The position numbers and the translations under genes are program-made. A stretch of DNA of 36,361 bases from an uncultured Paracoccaceae bacterium (GTDB lineage: Bacteria > Pseudomonadota > Alphaproteobacteria > Rhodobacterales > Rhodobacteraceae). The first letter of the stretch is position 1; every line of letters starts with the position of its first letter. Under the pieces are notes generated by a model that did no database searches, was not told the DNA's origin, and was given only the letters and a program-made list of their open reading frames with translations. Below are positions 27,825 to 36,221 of the stretch, piece after piece. The stretch is taken from NCBI GenBank assembly GCA_938092015.1, contig CALKOT010000120.1, positions 1 to 36,361 on the forward strand. The letters are read 5' to 3'.

Positions 27825-27957
27825 AGACGCTCCCTCTATTTCGCCAACTACGTCAGGTAAGATCGTCTCATCACAGTTGTCTTGCAGTGACTATAGTGTC
27901 TTGATTGTTGCAGTAGATGCGCAGACATCTTCGATGACTAACCCAAGGGAGACGACA

Positions 27958-29262
27958 ATGAAGCTATCTCATCTTATCGGCACCGCCGTTGCAGCAATGA
28001 TGCTGCCAGCGACCAGCGCATGGGCTCAGGCCGAAGTTCAGTGGTGGCACGCTATGGGCGGCACCAATGGCGAACGGGTCAACAAAATTGCTGAAGACTT
28101 CAACGCCACCCAGTCCGACTACAAGGTCGTGCCTGTCTACAAAGGCAACTACACCGAAACGATGACCGCCGCGATAGCTGCGTTCCGCGCAGGTGAGCAT
28201 CCGCACATCGTGCAGGTCTTTGAGGTCGGCACCGCAACCATGATGGCCGCCAAAGGCGCGATCTATCCGGTTGAGCAGATGATGAAAGACGCTGGCGAGC
28301 CGTTCGACAAGTCCGACTATCTACCTGCCGTGATCTCGTACTATCAGACGCCTGAGGGTGAGCTGCTGTCGATGCCGTTCAACTCCTCCACCCCCGTTCT
28401 TTGGTACAACGCTGATGCGCTTGCCGCTGCTGGCGTCGCCCCTCCGATCACGTGGGACGAAGTTGAGGCCGCTTCCAAGAAGCTGGTCGGCAATGGCATG
28501 AAATGTGGCGTTTCGTTCGGCTGGCAGTCATGGGTTATGGTTGAGAACTACTCAGCCTGGCACAACATGGAGATGGGCACGAAAGAGAACGGCTTTGCCG
28601 GGTTCGACACGTCGTTTACCTTCAACAACCCAACCGTTGCTGCGCGTCTCGATGCGATTGCAGCGATGAGTGAAGATGGCTCTTTCGTCTATGGCGGCCG
28701 TCGTGGCGACAGCCTGCCAATGTTCACCAATGGCGAATGCGCAATGTGGATGAACTCATCCGCGTATTACGGCTCCATCAAGTCTCAGGCGAAGTTCGAC
28801 TTCGCTCAGACGATGCTACCGCTGGACACGGATGCCTCTGGTGCCCGCCAGAACTCCATCATCGGCGGGGCTACCCTTTGGGTTCTCTCTGGTCATGAGA
28901 GCGAAGAATACAAAGGCGCGGCCAAGTTCATGACGTACCTCTCTTCACCAGAGGTTCAGGCATGGTGGCATCAGGAGACCGGTTACGTGCCGATCACCAA
29001 CGCCGCTTACGTTCTGTCGAAAGAGCAGGGTTTCTACGACACCAACCCTGGCACGGACACTGCGATCCAGCAGCTGAGCCTGAACCAGCCAACGCCTGCC
29101 TCGCGCGGCCTGCGGTTTGGTAACTTCGTTCAGATCCGCGACGTCATCAATGAAGAGATGGAAGCGGTTTGGGCTGGCGACAAAAACGCCACCGACGCGT
29201 TGAACGACGCTGCGGAGCGCGGCGAAGCGCTTCTGCGGAAGTTTGAGCGCAGCGCAAAGTAA
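27958..29262 (+). CDS. ugpB: Glycerol-3-phosphate ABC transporter, substrate-binding protein
   Basis: The 434-residue periplasmic binding protein from ATG 27958 (SD AAGGGAGA upstream) has a signal peptide ending TSAWAQA (about residue 23). The mature protein starts like UgpB: VQWWHAMGG, NKIAEDFNATQ, VVPVYKGNYTETM, FRAGEHPHIVQVFEVGTATMMA, then MPFNSSTPVLWYNADAL. The C-terminal lobe has GGATLWVLSG and HQETGYVPIT. UgpB binds glycerol-3-phosphate or glycerophosphodiesters and delivers them to UgpAE. It is the first gene of ugpBAEC. A strong stem-loop follows before ugpA, as is common after highly expressed binding-protein genes. Confidence 0.93.
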   Translation: MKLSHLIGTAVAAMMLPATSAWAQAEVQWWHAMGGTNGERVNKIAEDFNATQSDYKVVPVYKGNYTETMTAAIAAFRAGEHPHIVQVFEVGTATMMAAKGAIYPVEQMMKDAGEPFDKSDYLPAVISYYQTPEGELLSMPFNSSTPVLWYNADALAAAGVAPPITWDEVEAASKKLVGNGMKCGVSFGWQSWVMVENYSAWHNMEMGTKENGFAGFDTSFTFNNPTVAARLDAIAAMSEDGSFVYGGRRGDSLPMFTNGECAMWMNSSAYYGSIKSQAKFDFAQTMLPLDTDASGARQNSIIGGATLWVLSGHESEEYKGAAKFMTYLSSPEVQAWWHQETGYVPITNAAYVLSKEQGFYDTNPGTDTAIQQLSLNQPTPASRGLRFGNFVQIRDVINEEMEAVWAGDKNATDALNDAAERGEALLRKFERSAK

Positions 29263-29281
29263 GCCCCTAACTCCAAGATAT

Positions 29282-29317
29282 CGCCTCGCCGTCAATCGGC
29301 GGGGCGAACGCATTTTT
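29282..29317 (+). terminator. Stem-loop between ugpB and ugpA (attenuator or mRNA stabiliser)
   Basis: CGCCTCGCCG (29282-29291) pairs with CGGCGGGGCG (29297-29306), 10 bp with one T-G wobble and a 5-base loop. TTTTT follows at 29313-29317. The structure lies in the only gap of the ugp operon, and probably lets more binding protein than permease be made. Confidence 0.55.
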
Positions 29318-29331
29318 CGCCGGAGCTTTCG

Positions 29332-30213
29332 ATGCTTAAGCGCGTCCATTTCCCTTCATCGCCGCTGCCCTATCTGCTGGTCGCTCCGCAGATCGCGATT
29401 ACGCTAGTTTTCTTCATCTGGCCCGCCAGTCAGGCGATGTATCAGTCGTTTCTGATCGAAGACGCCTTTGGCCTTTCGACCGAGTTTGTCTGGTTCGAAA
29501 ACTACGAACTTTTGATGGAAGACAAGCAATACCTCGACAGTTTCGGGCGCACGATCTTTTTCTCCGCCGCCGTCGCCTTCCTGTCGATGTCGCTGGCGCT
29601 GGTCCTAGCCGGGTTCGCCGACCGCGTCATTCGCGGCGCAATGGTCTATCGCACCCTTCTGATCTGGCCCTATGCTGTCGCCCCCGTTCTGGCGGGCGCG
29701 CTGTGGGTCTTCATGTTCAACCCGACGCTCGGGATCATTTCGTATGCGCTGGAATTCGTCGGCGTGAACTGGAACCACTATCTGAATGGCGAACAGGCCA
29801 TGGCGCTGGTGATCTTCGCCGCCGCATGGAAGCAGATCGCGTACAACTTCCTCTTCTACCTGGCCGCGATGCAGTCAATCCCCCGGTCGGTGATCGAGGC
29901 CGCCGCGATTGACGGCGCCGGACCGATGCGTCGCTTCATAACCATCGTCTTCCCTTTGATTGCGCCGACGACGTTCTTCCTGCTGGTCATCAATGCTGTC
30001 TACGCCTTCTTCGACACATTCGGCATTGTTCACGCCGTCACCCAGGGCGGCCCCGCTAACGCCACGACGATCCTTGTCTACAAGGTCTACAATGACGGCT
30101 TTGTTGGGCTGGACCTTGGCGGATCAGCGGCGCAGTCGGTGATCCTGATGGCCTTGGTCATCGGCATGACGGTCGTGCAGTTCCGGTTTGTTGAGCGGAA
30201 GGTGCAATACTGA
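29332..30213 (+). CDS. ugpA: Glycerol-3-phosphate ABC transporter permease UgpA
   Basis: The 293-residue inner-membrane permease has six hydrophobic segments, the first at [21 protein letters not shown]. The cytoplasmic EAA loop that docks on UgpC is [24 protein letters not shown]-like, at about residues 187-210. It has the MalF/UgpA-type fold and pairs with UgpE to form the channel. ATG 29332 follows GGAGC by 6 bases. Its stop overlaps the ugpE start by one base (TGATG), indicating coupling. Confidence 0.93.
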   Translation: MLKRVHFPSSPLPYLLVAPQIAITLVFFIWPASQAMYQSFLIEDAFGLSTEFVWFENYELLMEDKQYLDSFGRTIFFSAAVAFLSMSLALVLAGFADRVIRGAMVYRTLLIWPYAVAPVLAGALWVFMFNPTLGIISYALEFVGVNWNHYLNGEQAMALVIFAAAWKQIAYNFLFYLAAMQSIPRSVIEAAAIDGAGPMRRFITIVFPLIAPTTFFLLVINAVYAFFDTFGIVHAVTQGGPANATTILVYKVYNDGFVGLDLGGSAAQSVILMALVIGMTVVQFRFVERKVQY

Positions 30214-31064
30214 TGATCGAACAACGCCCCCTTCTGACAGCGATGTCGCATATCATCATGGTCCTAGGCGTCATTCTGGTCGCCTTTCCGATCTGGATCA
30301 CGTTCGTCGCCGCCACACATGATGATATCCGCATGGTGCAGGCGCCCCTGCCCCTGCTGCCCGGCGAGCACTTTTTCGAGAACCTCGACAAAACGCTGTT
30401 TGGCGTCGGGTTGAGCGGCACGGAAAGCGCGCCTGTCTGGCTGATGCTGCTGAACTCTCTGGCGATGGCGCTGATGATCGCATTCGGCAAAATCGCGATC
30501 TCGCTGTTGTCGGCCTTCGCCATCGTCTATTTCAAGTTCCCCTTCCGTATGGGGTTCTTCTGGATGATCTTCATCACCCTGATGCTGCCGGTTGAGGTGC
30601 GCATTCTACCGACGTTTGAAGTCGTCGCCTCGCTGGGGATGTTGAATTCCTATTGGGGCCTGACTGTGCCGCTGATCGCGTCAGCCACCGCGACATTCAT
30701 GTTCCGACAGGTTTTCCTGACGGTGCCGGATGAGATGCTGGAAAGCGCTAGGATCGATGGCGCCGGGCCGATGCGGTTCTTCTTCGACATCCTTCTGCCG
30801 CTCAGCCGCACCAACATCGCAGCCCTCTTCGTGATCCTCTTCATCTATGGCTGGAACCAGTATCTCTGGCCCCTTCTGGTGACGACGGAGACCGACATGA
30901 CCACCATCGTGATGAGCATCAAGCAGATGCTTGAGGCGGCGGAACAATCTCCCCAGTGGAACATCATCATGATGACCGCGCTTTTGGCGATGCTGCCGCC
31001 GATTGTCGTGGTGATCGGGATGCAAAAGCTCTTCGTGCAGGGCCTGACGGAAACGGACAAATAA
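30213..31064 (+). CDS. ugpE: Glycerol-3-phosphate ABC transporter permease UgpE
   Basis: The 283-residue second permease subunit has six TM segments, the first at [19 protein letters not shown]. The EAA loop is [17 protein letters not shown]-like at about residues 178-195, followed by the conserved [12 protein letters not shown] UgpE-type ending ([14 protein letters not shown]) matches the conserved QKxFVxGLTxGAVK pattern of the family. ATG 30213 overlaps the ugpA stop, and its own stop overlaps the ugpC start, so ugpA, ugpE and ugpC are translated together. Confidence 0.93.
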   Translation: MIEQRPLLTAMSHIIMVLGVILVAFPIWITFVAATHDDIRMVQAPLPLLPGEHFFENLDKTLFGVGLSGTESAPVWLMLLNSLAMALMIAFGKIAISLLSAFAIVYFKFPFRMGFFWMIFITLMLPVEVRILPTFEVVASLGMLNSYWGLTVPLIASATATFMFRQVFLTVPDEMLESARIDGAGPMRFFFDILLPLSRTNIAALFVILFIYGWNQYLWPLLVTTETDMTTIVMSIKQMLEAAEQSPQWNIIMMTALLAMLPPIVVVIGMQKLFVQGLTETDK

Positions 31065-32113
31065 TGGCGACAATCACTCTTACCGACCTCGTCAAATCCT
31101 ATGATGACACGCAGGTTCTGCATCATGTCGAAGGCGCATTCGAAGATGGCGAGTTCATCGTCATCGTCGGCCCGTCAGGCTGCGGCAAGTCCACGTTGCT
31201 GCGCATGGTAGCGGGGCTTGAGAGCGTCACATCGGGCGAGATTCGCATCGGCGACCGCGTCGTGAATGATCTGGAACCTGCAGATCGCGACATCGCCATG
31301 GTGTTCCAGAATTACGCGCTTTATCCACATATGAGCGTGTTCGACAACATGGCTTACGGGCTGAAAATCCGGCGCATCCCAAAGGACGAGATCCGCAAAC
31401 GGGTTGAGGATGCCGCCGACATTCTGGAAATCCGAGATTACCTGCAGCGCAGACCGCGCCAGCTGTCTGGCGGCCAGCGCCAACGCGTCGCCATGGGCCG
31501 CGCCATTGTGCGTGATCCGCAGGTCTTTCTGTTTGATGAGCCGCTGTCCAACCTTGATGCAAAGCTAAGGGTCCAGATGCGGCTGGAGATCCGCAAACTA
31601 CAGAAACGTCTTGGCGTCACATCTATCTACGTCACCCATGACCAAGTTGAAGCGATGACGCTTGGCGACCGGCTGATGGTGTTGAATGGCGGTTACGTTG
31701 AACAGTTCGGCGCGCCAACAGAGCTGTATGAGCGTCCTGCCAGCATCTTTGTAGCCGGCTTTATTGGCAGTCCATCGATGAACTTCTTTGAGGTCACCGT
31801 AGCCGAGGGTGTGGCGACACTGCCATCTGGCGCAAAGATGTCGTCGTCAACGACCTATTCAGGCAAGGCGACGCTTGGCGTACGCCCCGAACATATGTCG
31901 CCGGCCCCTGATGGACCACTGAAAATCGAGGTTGGGATGCTTGAACAACTCGGGGCCAACACCTTGGTTCACGGCGTTCTTGAAGGACGCAGTGAAGAAA
32001 TTGTCGCTAGTCTGCCTGGACTTGAGCACATCAACGTCCGGACCACACTTGGATTTGATGCGCCATCAGAATCCATACACCTCTTCGATGAAACGGGCGT
32101 AAGGATCGATTGA
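31064..32113 (+). CDS. ugpC: Glycerol-3-phosphate ABC transporter ATPase UgpC
   Basis: The 349-residue ATPase energises UgpAE. Walker A is GPSGCGKST (36-44), the Q-loop lies in [12 protein letters not shown], the ABC signature is LSGGQ (134-138), Walker B is VFLFDEP (154-160) and the switch His lies in [17 protein letters not shown]-terminal TOBE/MalK-type domain follows (RPEHMSPA). The start is ATG 31064 in a TAATG overlap with ugpE; an upstream extension of the frame lies inside ugpE and is not used. It is the last gene of the operon; no clear terminator follows. Confidence 0.94.
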   Translation: MATITLTDLVKSYDDTQVLHHVEGAFEDGEFIVIVGPSGCGKSTLLRMVAGLESVTSGEIRIGDRVVNDLEPADRDIAMVFQNYALYPHMSVFDNMAYGLKIRRIPKDEIRKRVEDAADILEIRDYLQRRPRQLSGGQRQRVAMGRAIVRDPQVFLFDEPLSNLDAKLRVQMRLEIRKLQKRLGVTSIYVTHDQVEAMTLGDRLMVLNGGYVEQFGAPTELYERPASIFVAGFIGSPSMNFFEVTVAEGVATLPSGAKMSSSTTYSGKATLGVRPEHMSPAPDGPLKIEVGMLEQLGANTLVHGVLEGRSEEIVASLPGLEHINVRTTLGFDAPSESIHLFDETGVRID

Positions 32114-32421
32114 TTGGCGCCAACCTGGATCGCAAGAAGATCTCTATCACCGTCAAGCGCCAGACGCAGCGAGGCTTTCAGCAAAATCAAAGCTAACTCA
32201 CGCACCCGCAATACGGAAAATTATACCCACATAAGGCTCTCGCTATCTTTGCGGCCTGTTTGAGTAAAATTTTGCAATCAACTGTCTCGTATCATGCCGT
32301 GCAGCGCTTCTTTCTCAGCCATTTGCTTTAAGATTTTCGGCGTTAAACCGGTGAATTCGAGGCTAGCGCATCACCAAATACAAGCAACAGAATCTAACAC
32401 ACGCTCGTCGCGACTCTCGTC
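32114..32421. other. Non-coding gap between ugpC and lipB
   Basis: This 308-base convergent gap holds no convincing gene, RNA or strong hairpin. It is AT-richer than its surroundings. Short frames here run into the antisense of lipB and show no coding character. Confidence 0.6.
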
Positions 32422-33078
32422 TCATCCAGCTTTTTTCAAGACCTGCTCAAACGCCATTTTCAGCGCGATATCCATGTCGTGCATACCTACAGGGACGCCG
32501 AGGTCTACCAAACTTGTAACCCCGTAGTCCCGTACACCACAGGGCACGATAGTGTTGTAGTGCGACAAGTCAGGCTCAACATTAATCGCAATACCATGAT
32601 AGGCGACCCAGCGGCGGACGCGAACGCCAATAGCAGCGATCTTGTCTTCAGCAGGCTTTCCATCTGGTAGCCGCGGGCGGTCAGGACGGACAACCCAGAC
32701 ACCGACCCGATCGCTGCGGCGTTCGCCCTTTATGCCAAATTCGGCTAGCGCCATGATCACCCAGTCTTCAAGCGAACGCACATAGGCGCGCACATCCCGC
32801 CCACGCTGCGACAGATCCAGCATTGCATAGACAATGCGCTGGCCGGGGCCGTGGTAGGTGTACTGCCCGCCTCGACGCGCAGTATGCACAGGAAATCTAT
32901 CCGGATTTAGCAGATCCGAACGTTTGGCCGAAGTTCCCGCTGTTAAAAGTGGGGGATGTTCCAACAACCAAACGCACTCATCCGCCTCATTGGCGCTGAT
33001 CGAAGCCACCCGCGCCTCTTGCCAGGCAAGAGCTTCTTCATAAGACTGTAGGCCCTCAGATATTCGCCATTCGACCAT
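32422..33078 (-). CDS. lipB: Octanoyl-[ACP]:protein N-octanoyltransferase
   Basis: The 218-residue cytosolic enzyme transfers octanoate from acyl carrier protein to lipoyl domains, the first step of lipoate synthesis. Family motifs are all present: [14 protein letters not shown] (39-52), [13 protein letters not shown] (68-80), the catalytic lysine K146 in [17 protein letters not shown], and the nucleophile C180 in [15 protein letters not shown] chose ATG 33078 because LipB proteins of this group begin MVEW and GAGTG lies upstream; the earlier in-frame ATG 33108 lacks a ribosome-binding site. It converges with the ugp operon and diverges from tRNA-Leu. Confidence 0.94.
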   Translation of the reverse strand: MVEWRISEGLQSYEEALAWQEARVASISANEADECVWLLEHPPLLTAGTSAKRSDLLNPDRFPVHTARRGGQYTYHGPGQRIVYAMLDLSQRGRDVRAYVRSLEDWVIMALAEFGIKGERRSDRVGVWVVRPDRPRLPDGKPAEDKIAAIGVRVRRWVAYHGIAINVEPDLSHYNTIVPCGVRDYGVTSLVDLGVPVGMHDMDIALKMAFEQVLKKAG

Positions 33079-33224
33079 TGCATTCACACTCAGCCGCCAT
33101 TCGCGCATGGCAAGTAGGAATTTGACTTACCGCGGCTTCGCCAGAACGACAAGGAATGCATAAAAACCCAAAAGCCCTCTTCACATCCTTCTTGGCCTTT
33201 GCTATCAGCGCGCCACCATGGCGT

Positions 33225-33311
33225 GCGGTCGTGGCGGAATTGGTAGACGCGCAGCGTTGAGGTCGCTGTGGGGTAACTCCCGTGGAAGTTCGAGTCTTCT
33301 CGACCGCACCA
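33225..33311 (+). tRNA. tRNA-Leu (anticodon GAG)
   Basis: A class II tRNA of 87 bases including encoded CCA. The acceptor stem GCGGTCG/CGACCGC is perfect, and the D arm has GGCGGAATTGGTAGACGC. The anticodon stem CAGCG/CGCTG encloses the loop TTGAGGT, giving anticodon GAG. A long variable arm (GGGGTAACTCCC region) and the T loop TTCGAGT follow. A possible promoter is TTCACA (33180) with TATCAG (33203), 17 bases apart. The DNA downstream carries a tyrosine-integrase remnant, so this tRNA is a likely attachment site. Confidence 0.95.
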
Positions 33312-33490
33312 GGAAAATTTTTAAGGTATTGAATTATTTGGGATTGAAGAATGTCAACCCCTCAGTCAGTCCACCCCTAAATCTGCGCTCAGATGCGCTG
33401 CCATGTGCACCTATGGCCAACCGGAATCAGACCATCTAGCCTTCTCGCATCGGGATATTGTCGTATCCTTGAGCATCAAGGCTCGTCTAG

Positions 33491-33707
33491 GCGAAGCGCC
33501 AGTTCGATAAGCCACTTGAGATCGCGCCCTACACGCTCCATGGCCTGGGCCGGACCTTCGCGTCGAAGCTTGCGCGGCTTGGAACGTCAACCCACGTTGA
33601 CCGAGAAGATCCTCAACCACGTCTCTGGAACTGTGTCCGGCGTTGCAACGGTGTATAACCGCCACAGCTATATCGAAGAAATGCGATCCGCCATCTACGA
33701 CTATTAA
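33491..33707 (+). pseudogene. Tyrosine recombinase (integrase) C-terminal remnant, frameshifted
   Basis: The last part of a phage/island integrase is readable in two frames. The first frame (from 33491, right after an in-frame TAG) gives IAPYTLHGLGRTFASKLARLG, the box II His-x-x-Arg region (HGLGR; usually HDLRR). The second gives LTEKILNHVSG and VYNRHSYIEEM, with the HxxG motif and the catalytic Tyr. The switch is at about 33593-33596 (GTTGACC); removing one G restores THVTEKILNHVSG, the usual family sequence. The N-terminal domains are missing. Its place 180 bases beyond tRNA-Leu marks an old integration event. Confidence 0.75.
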
Positions 33708-33831
33708 GAGCATATCCAAATATTGAGCAGCGCAAATTCTGATTGACAGAAATGTCCGAGCTGCCCCAGTTTTTCGACACACGCATTTGACCGAGGAATT
33801 ACAACGCAACGCATTCAGGGGAGGAATTGAT

Positions 33832-34428
33832 ATGCATGAGTACCGGTTAGCCCGGACGTTATTCGGCTTCGCAGAGTTTGGCGGCTGGGCGACGGTTATA
33901 TCGGGTGTGCTGATTTTCATAGTCGGCATTGGCATTGGCGGAAACATGGGGTCTTCGCTCGGCGGCTCTACTTTCGGCGTTTATGTAGGTGCGTTTCCAG
34001 GGCTGATCGTAACGATTGTCGGTCTAATAATGGTTCTCTTTGTTCAGATCGGTCGCGCCACCGTCGACACGGCTCAGATGACGGGAAAGCTCCTGCAGAA
34101 TTCGAATAAAGAACTAAAAATTCTGAAGGCTAAGGATCGGGGTGGGGTTGAATCGCTTCAGCCGAGAAAGCAAATGCAGTCCTGGTCACCGCCAACTGGA
34201 CGTGAAAAATCTGCCGCAGAGCAAAAAGATACAATGCCAGCTATTGGCCGTGTGGAGCCCACAATTTCTACGGATCCGAATCCGAACAGCCTCATGCACA
34301 ATGGCAAAAGTATTCGCATGGCAGAGGATGGTGCGTTTGTCGGTATGCTCCACTTTGAAGATGTTGAAGGTGCAAAGCAGTTCATCGATCAAAAACTGAT
34401 CCCAAGCGAACGCCTCGCTGAGCGCTGA
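33832..34428 (+). CDS. Two-TM membrane protein of unknown function (accessory region)
   Basis: The 198-residue protein from ATG 33832 has a strong SD, GGGAGGAA; a TTG 15 codons upstream lacks this. Two hydrophobic segments lie at about residues 17-38 (GWATVISGVLIFIVGIGIG) and 48-73 (AFPGLIVTIVGLIMVLFV). A charged helical stretch and a long polar, probably cytoplasmic region follow. A small C-terminal domain (GKSIRMAEDGAFVGMLHFEDVEGAKQFI split by a turn) has no named family. It starts an apparent operon with the 61-residue membrane gene at 34443. It lies in DNA with island features. I do not recognise it. Confidence 0.65.
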   Translation: MHEYRLARTLFGFAEFGGWATVISGVLIFIVGIGIGGNMGSSLGGSTFGVYVGAFPGLIVTIVGLIMVLFVQIGRATVDTAQMTGKLLQNSNKELKILKAKDRGGVESLQPRKQMQSWSPPTGREKSAAEQKDTMPAIGRVEPTISTDPNPNSLMHNGKSIRMAEDGAFVGMLHFEDVEGAKQFIDQKLIPSERLAER

Positions 34429-34442
34429 AGAAAGGTAGTGAA

Positions 34443-34628
34443 GTGAACCTTTCCGCAAACGTCCTCTATGGCCTTACCGTCTTCTTCGGCTTTGTCGGCC
34501 TGATCGCGGTGATTGTCCCGATCATCGGCGCTCCGATCCTCTTCTGCGCCTATCTCCTCTATCTCGCCGCTGGAAAAGCAAAACGCAAAGCCCGCGAGAT
34601 CGAAGTCCGTCGACAGCAGGGCGGCTGA
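34443..34628 (+). CDS. 61-residue membrane protein (accessory region)
   Basis: A small protein from GTG 34443, 14 bases after the preceding stop, with GAAAGG about 8 bases upstream. Two hydrophobic stretches (LYGLTVFFGFVGLIAVIVP and APILFCAYLLYLAAG) form a helical hairpin separated by a PIIG turn. The basic tail KAKRKAREIEVRRQQ is probably cytoplasmic. It would be co-transcribed with the 198-residue membrane protein. No family is recognised. Two-helix membrane proteins with basic tails can be subunits, holin-like proteins or small regulators. Confidence 0.5.
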   Translation: MNLSANVLYGLTVFFGFVGLIAVIVPIIGAPILFCAYLLYLAAGKAKRKAREIEVRRQQGG

Positions 34629-34677
34629 GCGCTAGCCTGATCGCGTCCCTGGGGATCAACCCTCGGGGCGTCGCGAC

Positions 34678-34697
34678 GCTCCATATCTATATGGAGC
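34678..34697. promoter_or_regulatory. 20-bp palindrome before the AlpA gene (candidate operator)
   Basis: GCTCCATAT-CT-ATATGGAGC is a perfect 9-bp dyad with a 2-base centre. It ends 6 bases before the AlpA start and overlaps the SD region (GGAG). It could be an autoregulatory operator or an RNA hairpin hiding the ribosome-binding site. Confidence 0.5.
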
Positions 34698-34703
34698 TTT
34701 GCG

Positions 34704-34889
34704 ATGAGACTACTCACGAAAAAGGAAGTGCGTTCGAAGGTTTGCTACTCGCCTCAACACATCGCCCGACTGGAGAAGGCCGGCCTATTTCCTAAACGGG
34801 TACAGCTTGGCGTGAACCGGGTCGGATGGGTCGAAGAGGAAGAGGATCAGTGGATCCGAGACCGCATCGACGATCGTGATCGCTCCTAA
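34704..34889 (+). CDS. alpA: AlpA-family excisionase-like regulator
   Basis: The 61-residue MerR-like winged helix starts at ATG 34704. RLLTKKEVRSKVCYSPQHIARLEKAGLFPKRVQLG is the AlpA pattern (LRxKEVxxxxGxSxxTIxRxxxxGxFPxPxxLG), followed by VGWVEEEEDQWIRDR. AlpA proteins regulate excision or integrase genes in prophages and islands (E. coli CP4-57 is the model). GGAG lies 7 bases upstream within a palindrome. The nearby decayed integrase suggests this is the old island's control gene, possibly still active on neighbouring genes. Confidence 0.85.
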   Translation: MRLLTKKEVRSKVCYSPQHIARLEKAGLFPKRVQLGVNRVGWVEEEEDQWIRDRIDDRDRS

Positions 34890-34897
34890 ACGGAGCA

Positions 34898-34930
34898 GGG
34901 GAGCGCCGGGGACGGTGCTCCCCACTTTTT
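34898..34930 (+). terminator. Rho-independent terminator after the AlpA gene
   Basis: GGGGAGCGCC (34898-34907) pairs with GGTGCTCCCC (34914-34923), 10 bp with one G-T wobble and a 6-base loop. AC and TTTTT follow. Confidence 0.8.
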
Positions 34931-34989
34931 ATGCGATGTCGATTTGTGAGGTCAGATGTTTGTGGTACGATGTAGGCATATGACTATAT

Positions 34990-35017
34990 TGGACCTGTCA
35001 CGCTTTTGTGCCGCCCC
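34990..35017 (+). repeat. Terminal inverted repeat of the IS3 element (orfB end)
   Basis: The repeat starts TGGACCTGTCACGCTTTTGT and ends with GCCGCCCC. It matches the repeat at 36193-36220 in inverted orientation at 24 of 28 positions. Confidence 0.8.
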
Positions 35018-35027
35018 AAGTGCTCAT

Positions 35028-35885
35028 TTAGGCCACTTTCAGCTCGAAGGCGACCGGGCTTTTCCAACCCAATGCTGAGTGGCGGCGTCGCGGATTGTAG
35101 AAGCCGTTGATGTACTCAAAGATGGCTATCTCAGCCTGTCGTCGAGTTTCCCATGTGCGCCGCCAGATCAATTCTACCTTGATGGTCTTGAAGAATGTTT
35201 CGACTGCGGCGTTGTCGTAGCAATTTCCCTTGCCGCTCATCGATACCTTGAAGCCATGCTGGCGTAGGACCTTCTGGTAGTCGTGAGAACAGTATTGGCT
35301 TCCTCGGTCTGTGTGATAGATGCAGCCACTTGGGGGTGAGCGGAAGGCGATAGCCATCTTCAAAGCCCGGATCGCCAAGTTCCATTTCATACGGTTACTG
35401 ACGGCCCAGCCAATGACACGGCGCGAATGTAAATCCAGGATCACCGCCAGATACAACCAGCCCTCACGGGTCCAGATATAGCTTATATCGCCTGCCCACT
35501 TTTGGTTTGGCTGATCAGCGGCAAAGTCGCGATCCAGCAGGTTTGGCGCAATGTTGAACTTGTGATCACTGTCCGTCGTGACCTTGTGTTTACGAGTTCT
35601 CACTACTGATATGCCGTTCTGACGCATCAATCAGCCAACACGGCGATGTCCGACATCCAATCCAATCTCCTTCAACTCTTCGGTCATTCGTGGGCGACCA
35701 TAGCTGCCTAGGCTGAGACGAGACTGTTCTTTGATATGCGCCAACGTGACCAAGTCAGATCGCTGTCTGCGACTGGCGGGACGGCTGCGAAACACCCGCA
35801 ATCCACGCGTGCTGACGCCAACGACGCTGCAAAGTCGCTTTGCTTCAAAGCCACCTGCATGTTCTTCGATAAACCTAAACCTCAT
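35028..35885 (-). pseudogene. IS3 transposase OrfB (DDE integrase core) with in-frame TGA
   Basis: The frame from ATG 35885 to 35028 is continuous except for TGA at 35633-35631. The context DVGHRRVG-stop-LMRQNGI corresponds to the usual GHRRVARLMRxNGI, so a sense codon was lost. The downstream part has the rve catalytic core: Asp in WAGDISYIW, Asp region LDLHSRRVIGWA and HTDRGSQY, and Glu in NAAVETFFKTIK, with the closing RRHSALGWKSPVAFE. The start overlaps the orfA stop as ATGA; -1 frameshifting at the A7G run would make the OrfAB fusion, now truncated at the TGA. Confidence 0.85.
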
Positions 35886-36157
35886 TGCTTTAGACCCGCA
35901 AAGAACTGGGTGGCTTTTTTTAGGATGTCCCGCTCCTCCTTGAGGATGCGAACCTCGCGCCGAAGCCGCTCATTCTCTTGGGCCAGTCCCAAATCATCCT
36001 TCGAAACCACGTCCGTGTCTCGATATGCTGTGATCCACTTGTTCAGCGTCGACATGCCAACGCCAAGATCTGATGCTACCTGTTTACGCGTAAGCCCGCT
36101 GGTCAGTGCTATCCGCACAGCATCATGTCGGAATTCATCCGTCCGTTTTAGTCCCAT
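35882..36157 (-). CDS. IS3 transposase OrfA
   Basis: The 91-residue protein from ATG 36157 has SD AAAGGAGA 6 bases upstream; a TTG 7 codons earlier is not needed. It has a helix-turn-helix (VRIALTSGLTRKQVASDLGV, GMSTLNKWI) and a leucine-zipper-like coiled coil (LAQENERLRREVRILKEERDIL) ending KKATQFFAGLKQ. OrfA recognises the IS ends and limits transposition. The A7G slippery run lies in the codons for LKKA, so part of the ribosomes would shift into orfB. Confidence 0.9.
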   Translation of the reverse strand: MGLKRTDEFRHDAVRIALTSGLTRKQVASDLGVGMSTLNKWITAYRDTDVVSKDDLGLAQENERLRREVRILKEERDILKKATQFFAGLKQ

Positions 36158-36192
36158 AGTCCGTCTCCTTTGGTGCAATAAATGCTTTCAAA

Positions 36193-36220
36193 GGGGCGGC
36201 ATCAAACCGCGACAGGTCCA
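36193..36220 (-). repeat. Terminal inverted repeat of the IS3 element (orfA end)
   Basis: On the minus strand it starts TGGACCTGTCGCGGTTTGAT and ends GCCGCCCC, matching the repeat at 34990-35017. Confidence 0.8.
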
Positions 36221-36221
36221 A

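Larger units (their letters stand above)
34990..36220 (-). mobile_element. Complete IS3-family insertion sequence (about 1.23 kb), inactivated
   Basis: The element is bounded by imperfect 28-bp inverted repeats that start TGGACCTGTC at both ends. It carries overlapping orfA and orfB on the minus strand, with an A7G slippery run (minus strand 35921-35914) for -1 frameshifting. Size and layout are normal for the IS3 family, perhaps the IS51 group. No short direct repeat flanks it. To the right lies an IS66 transposase fragment, to the left unrelated DNA, so it marks a deletion or recombination join. An in-frame stop in orfB makes this copy unlikely to move on its own. Confidence 0.85.

Noticed and set aside
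27877-27897. TTGTCT and TATAGT upstream of ugpB as a promoter
   Set aside because: The spacer is only 9 bases, too short for a sigma-70-type promoter.
32294-32527. 77-codon plus-strand frame between ugpC and lipB
   Set aside because: Its second half is antisense to lipB and the first half has no coding character or start signal.
33218-33439. 73-codon frame over tRNA-Leu
   Set aside because: The DNA is fully explained by the tRNA; no protein features.
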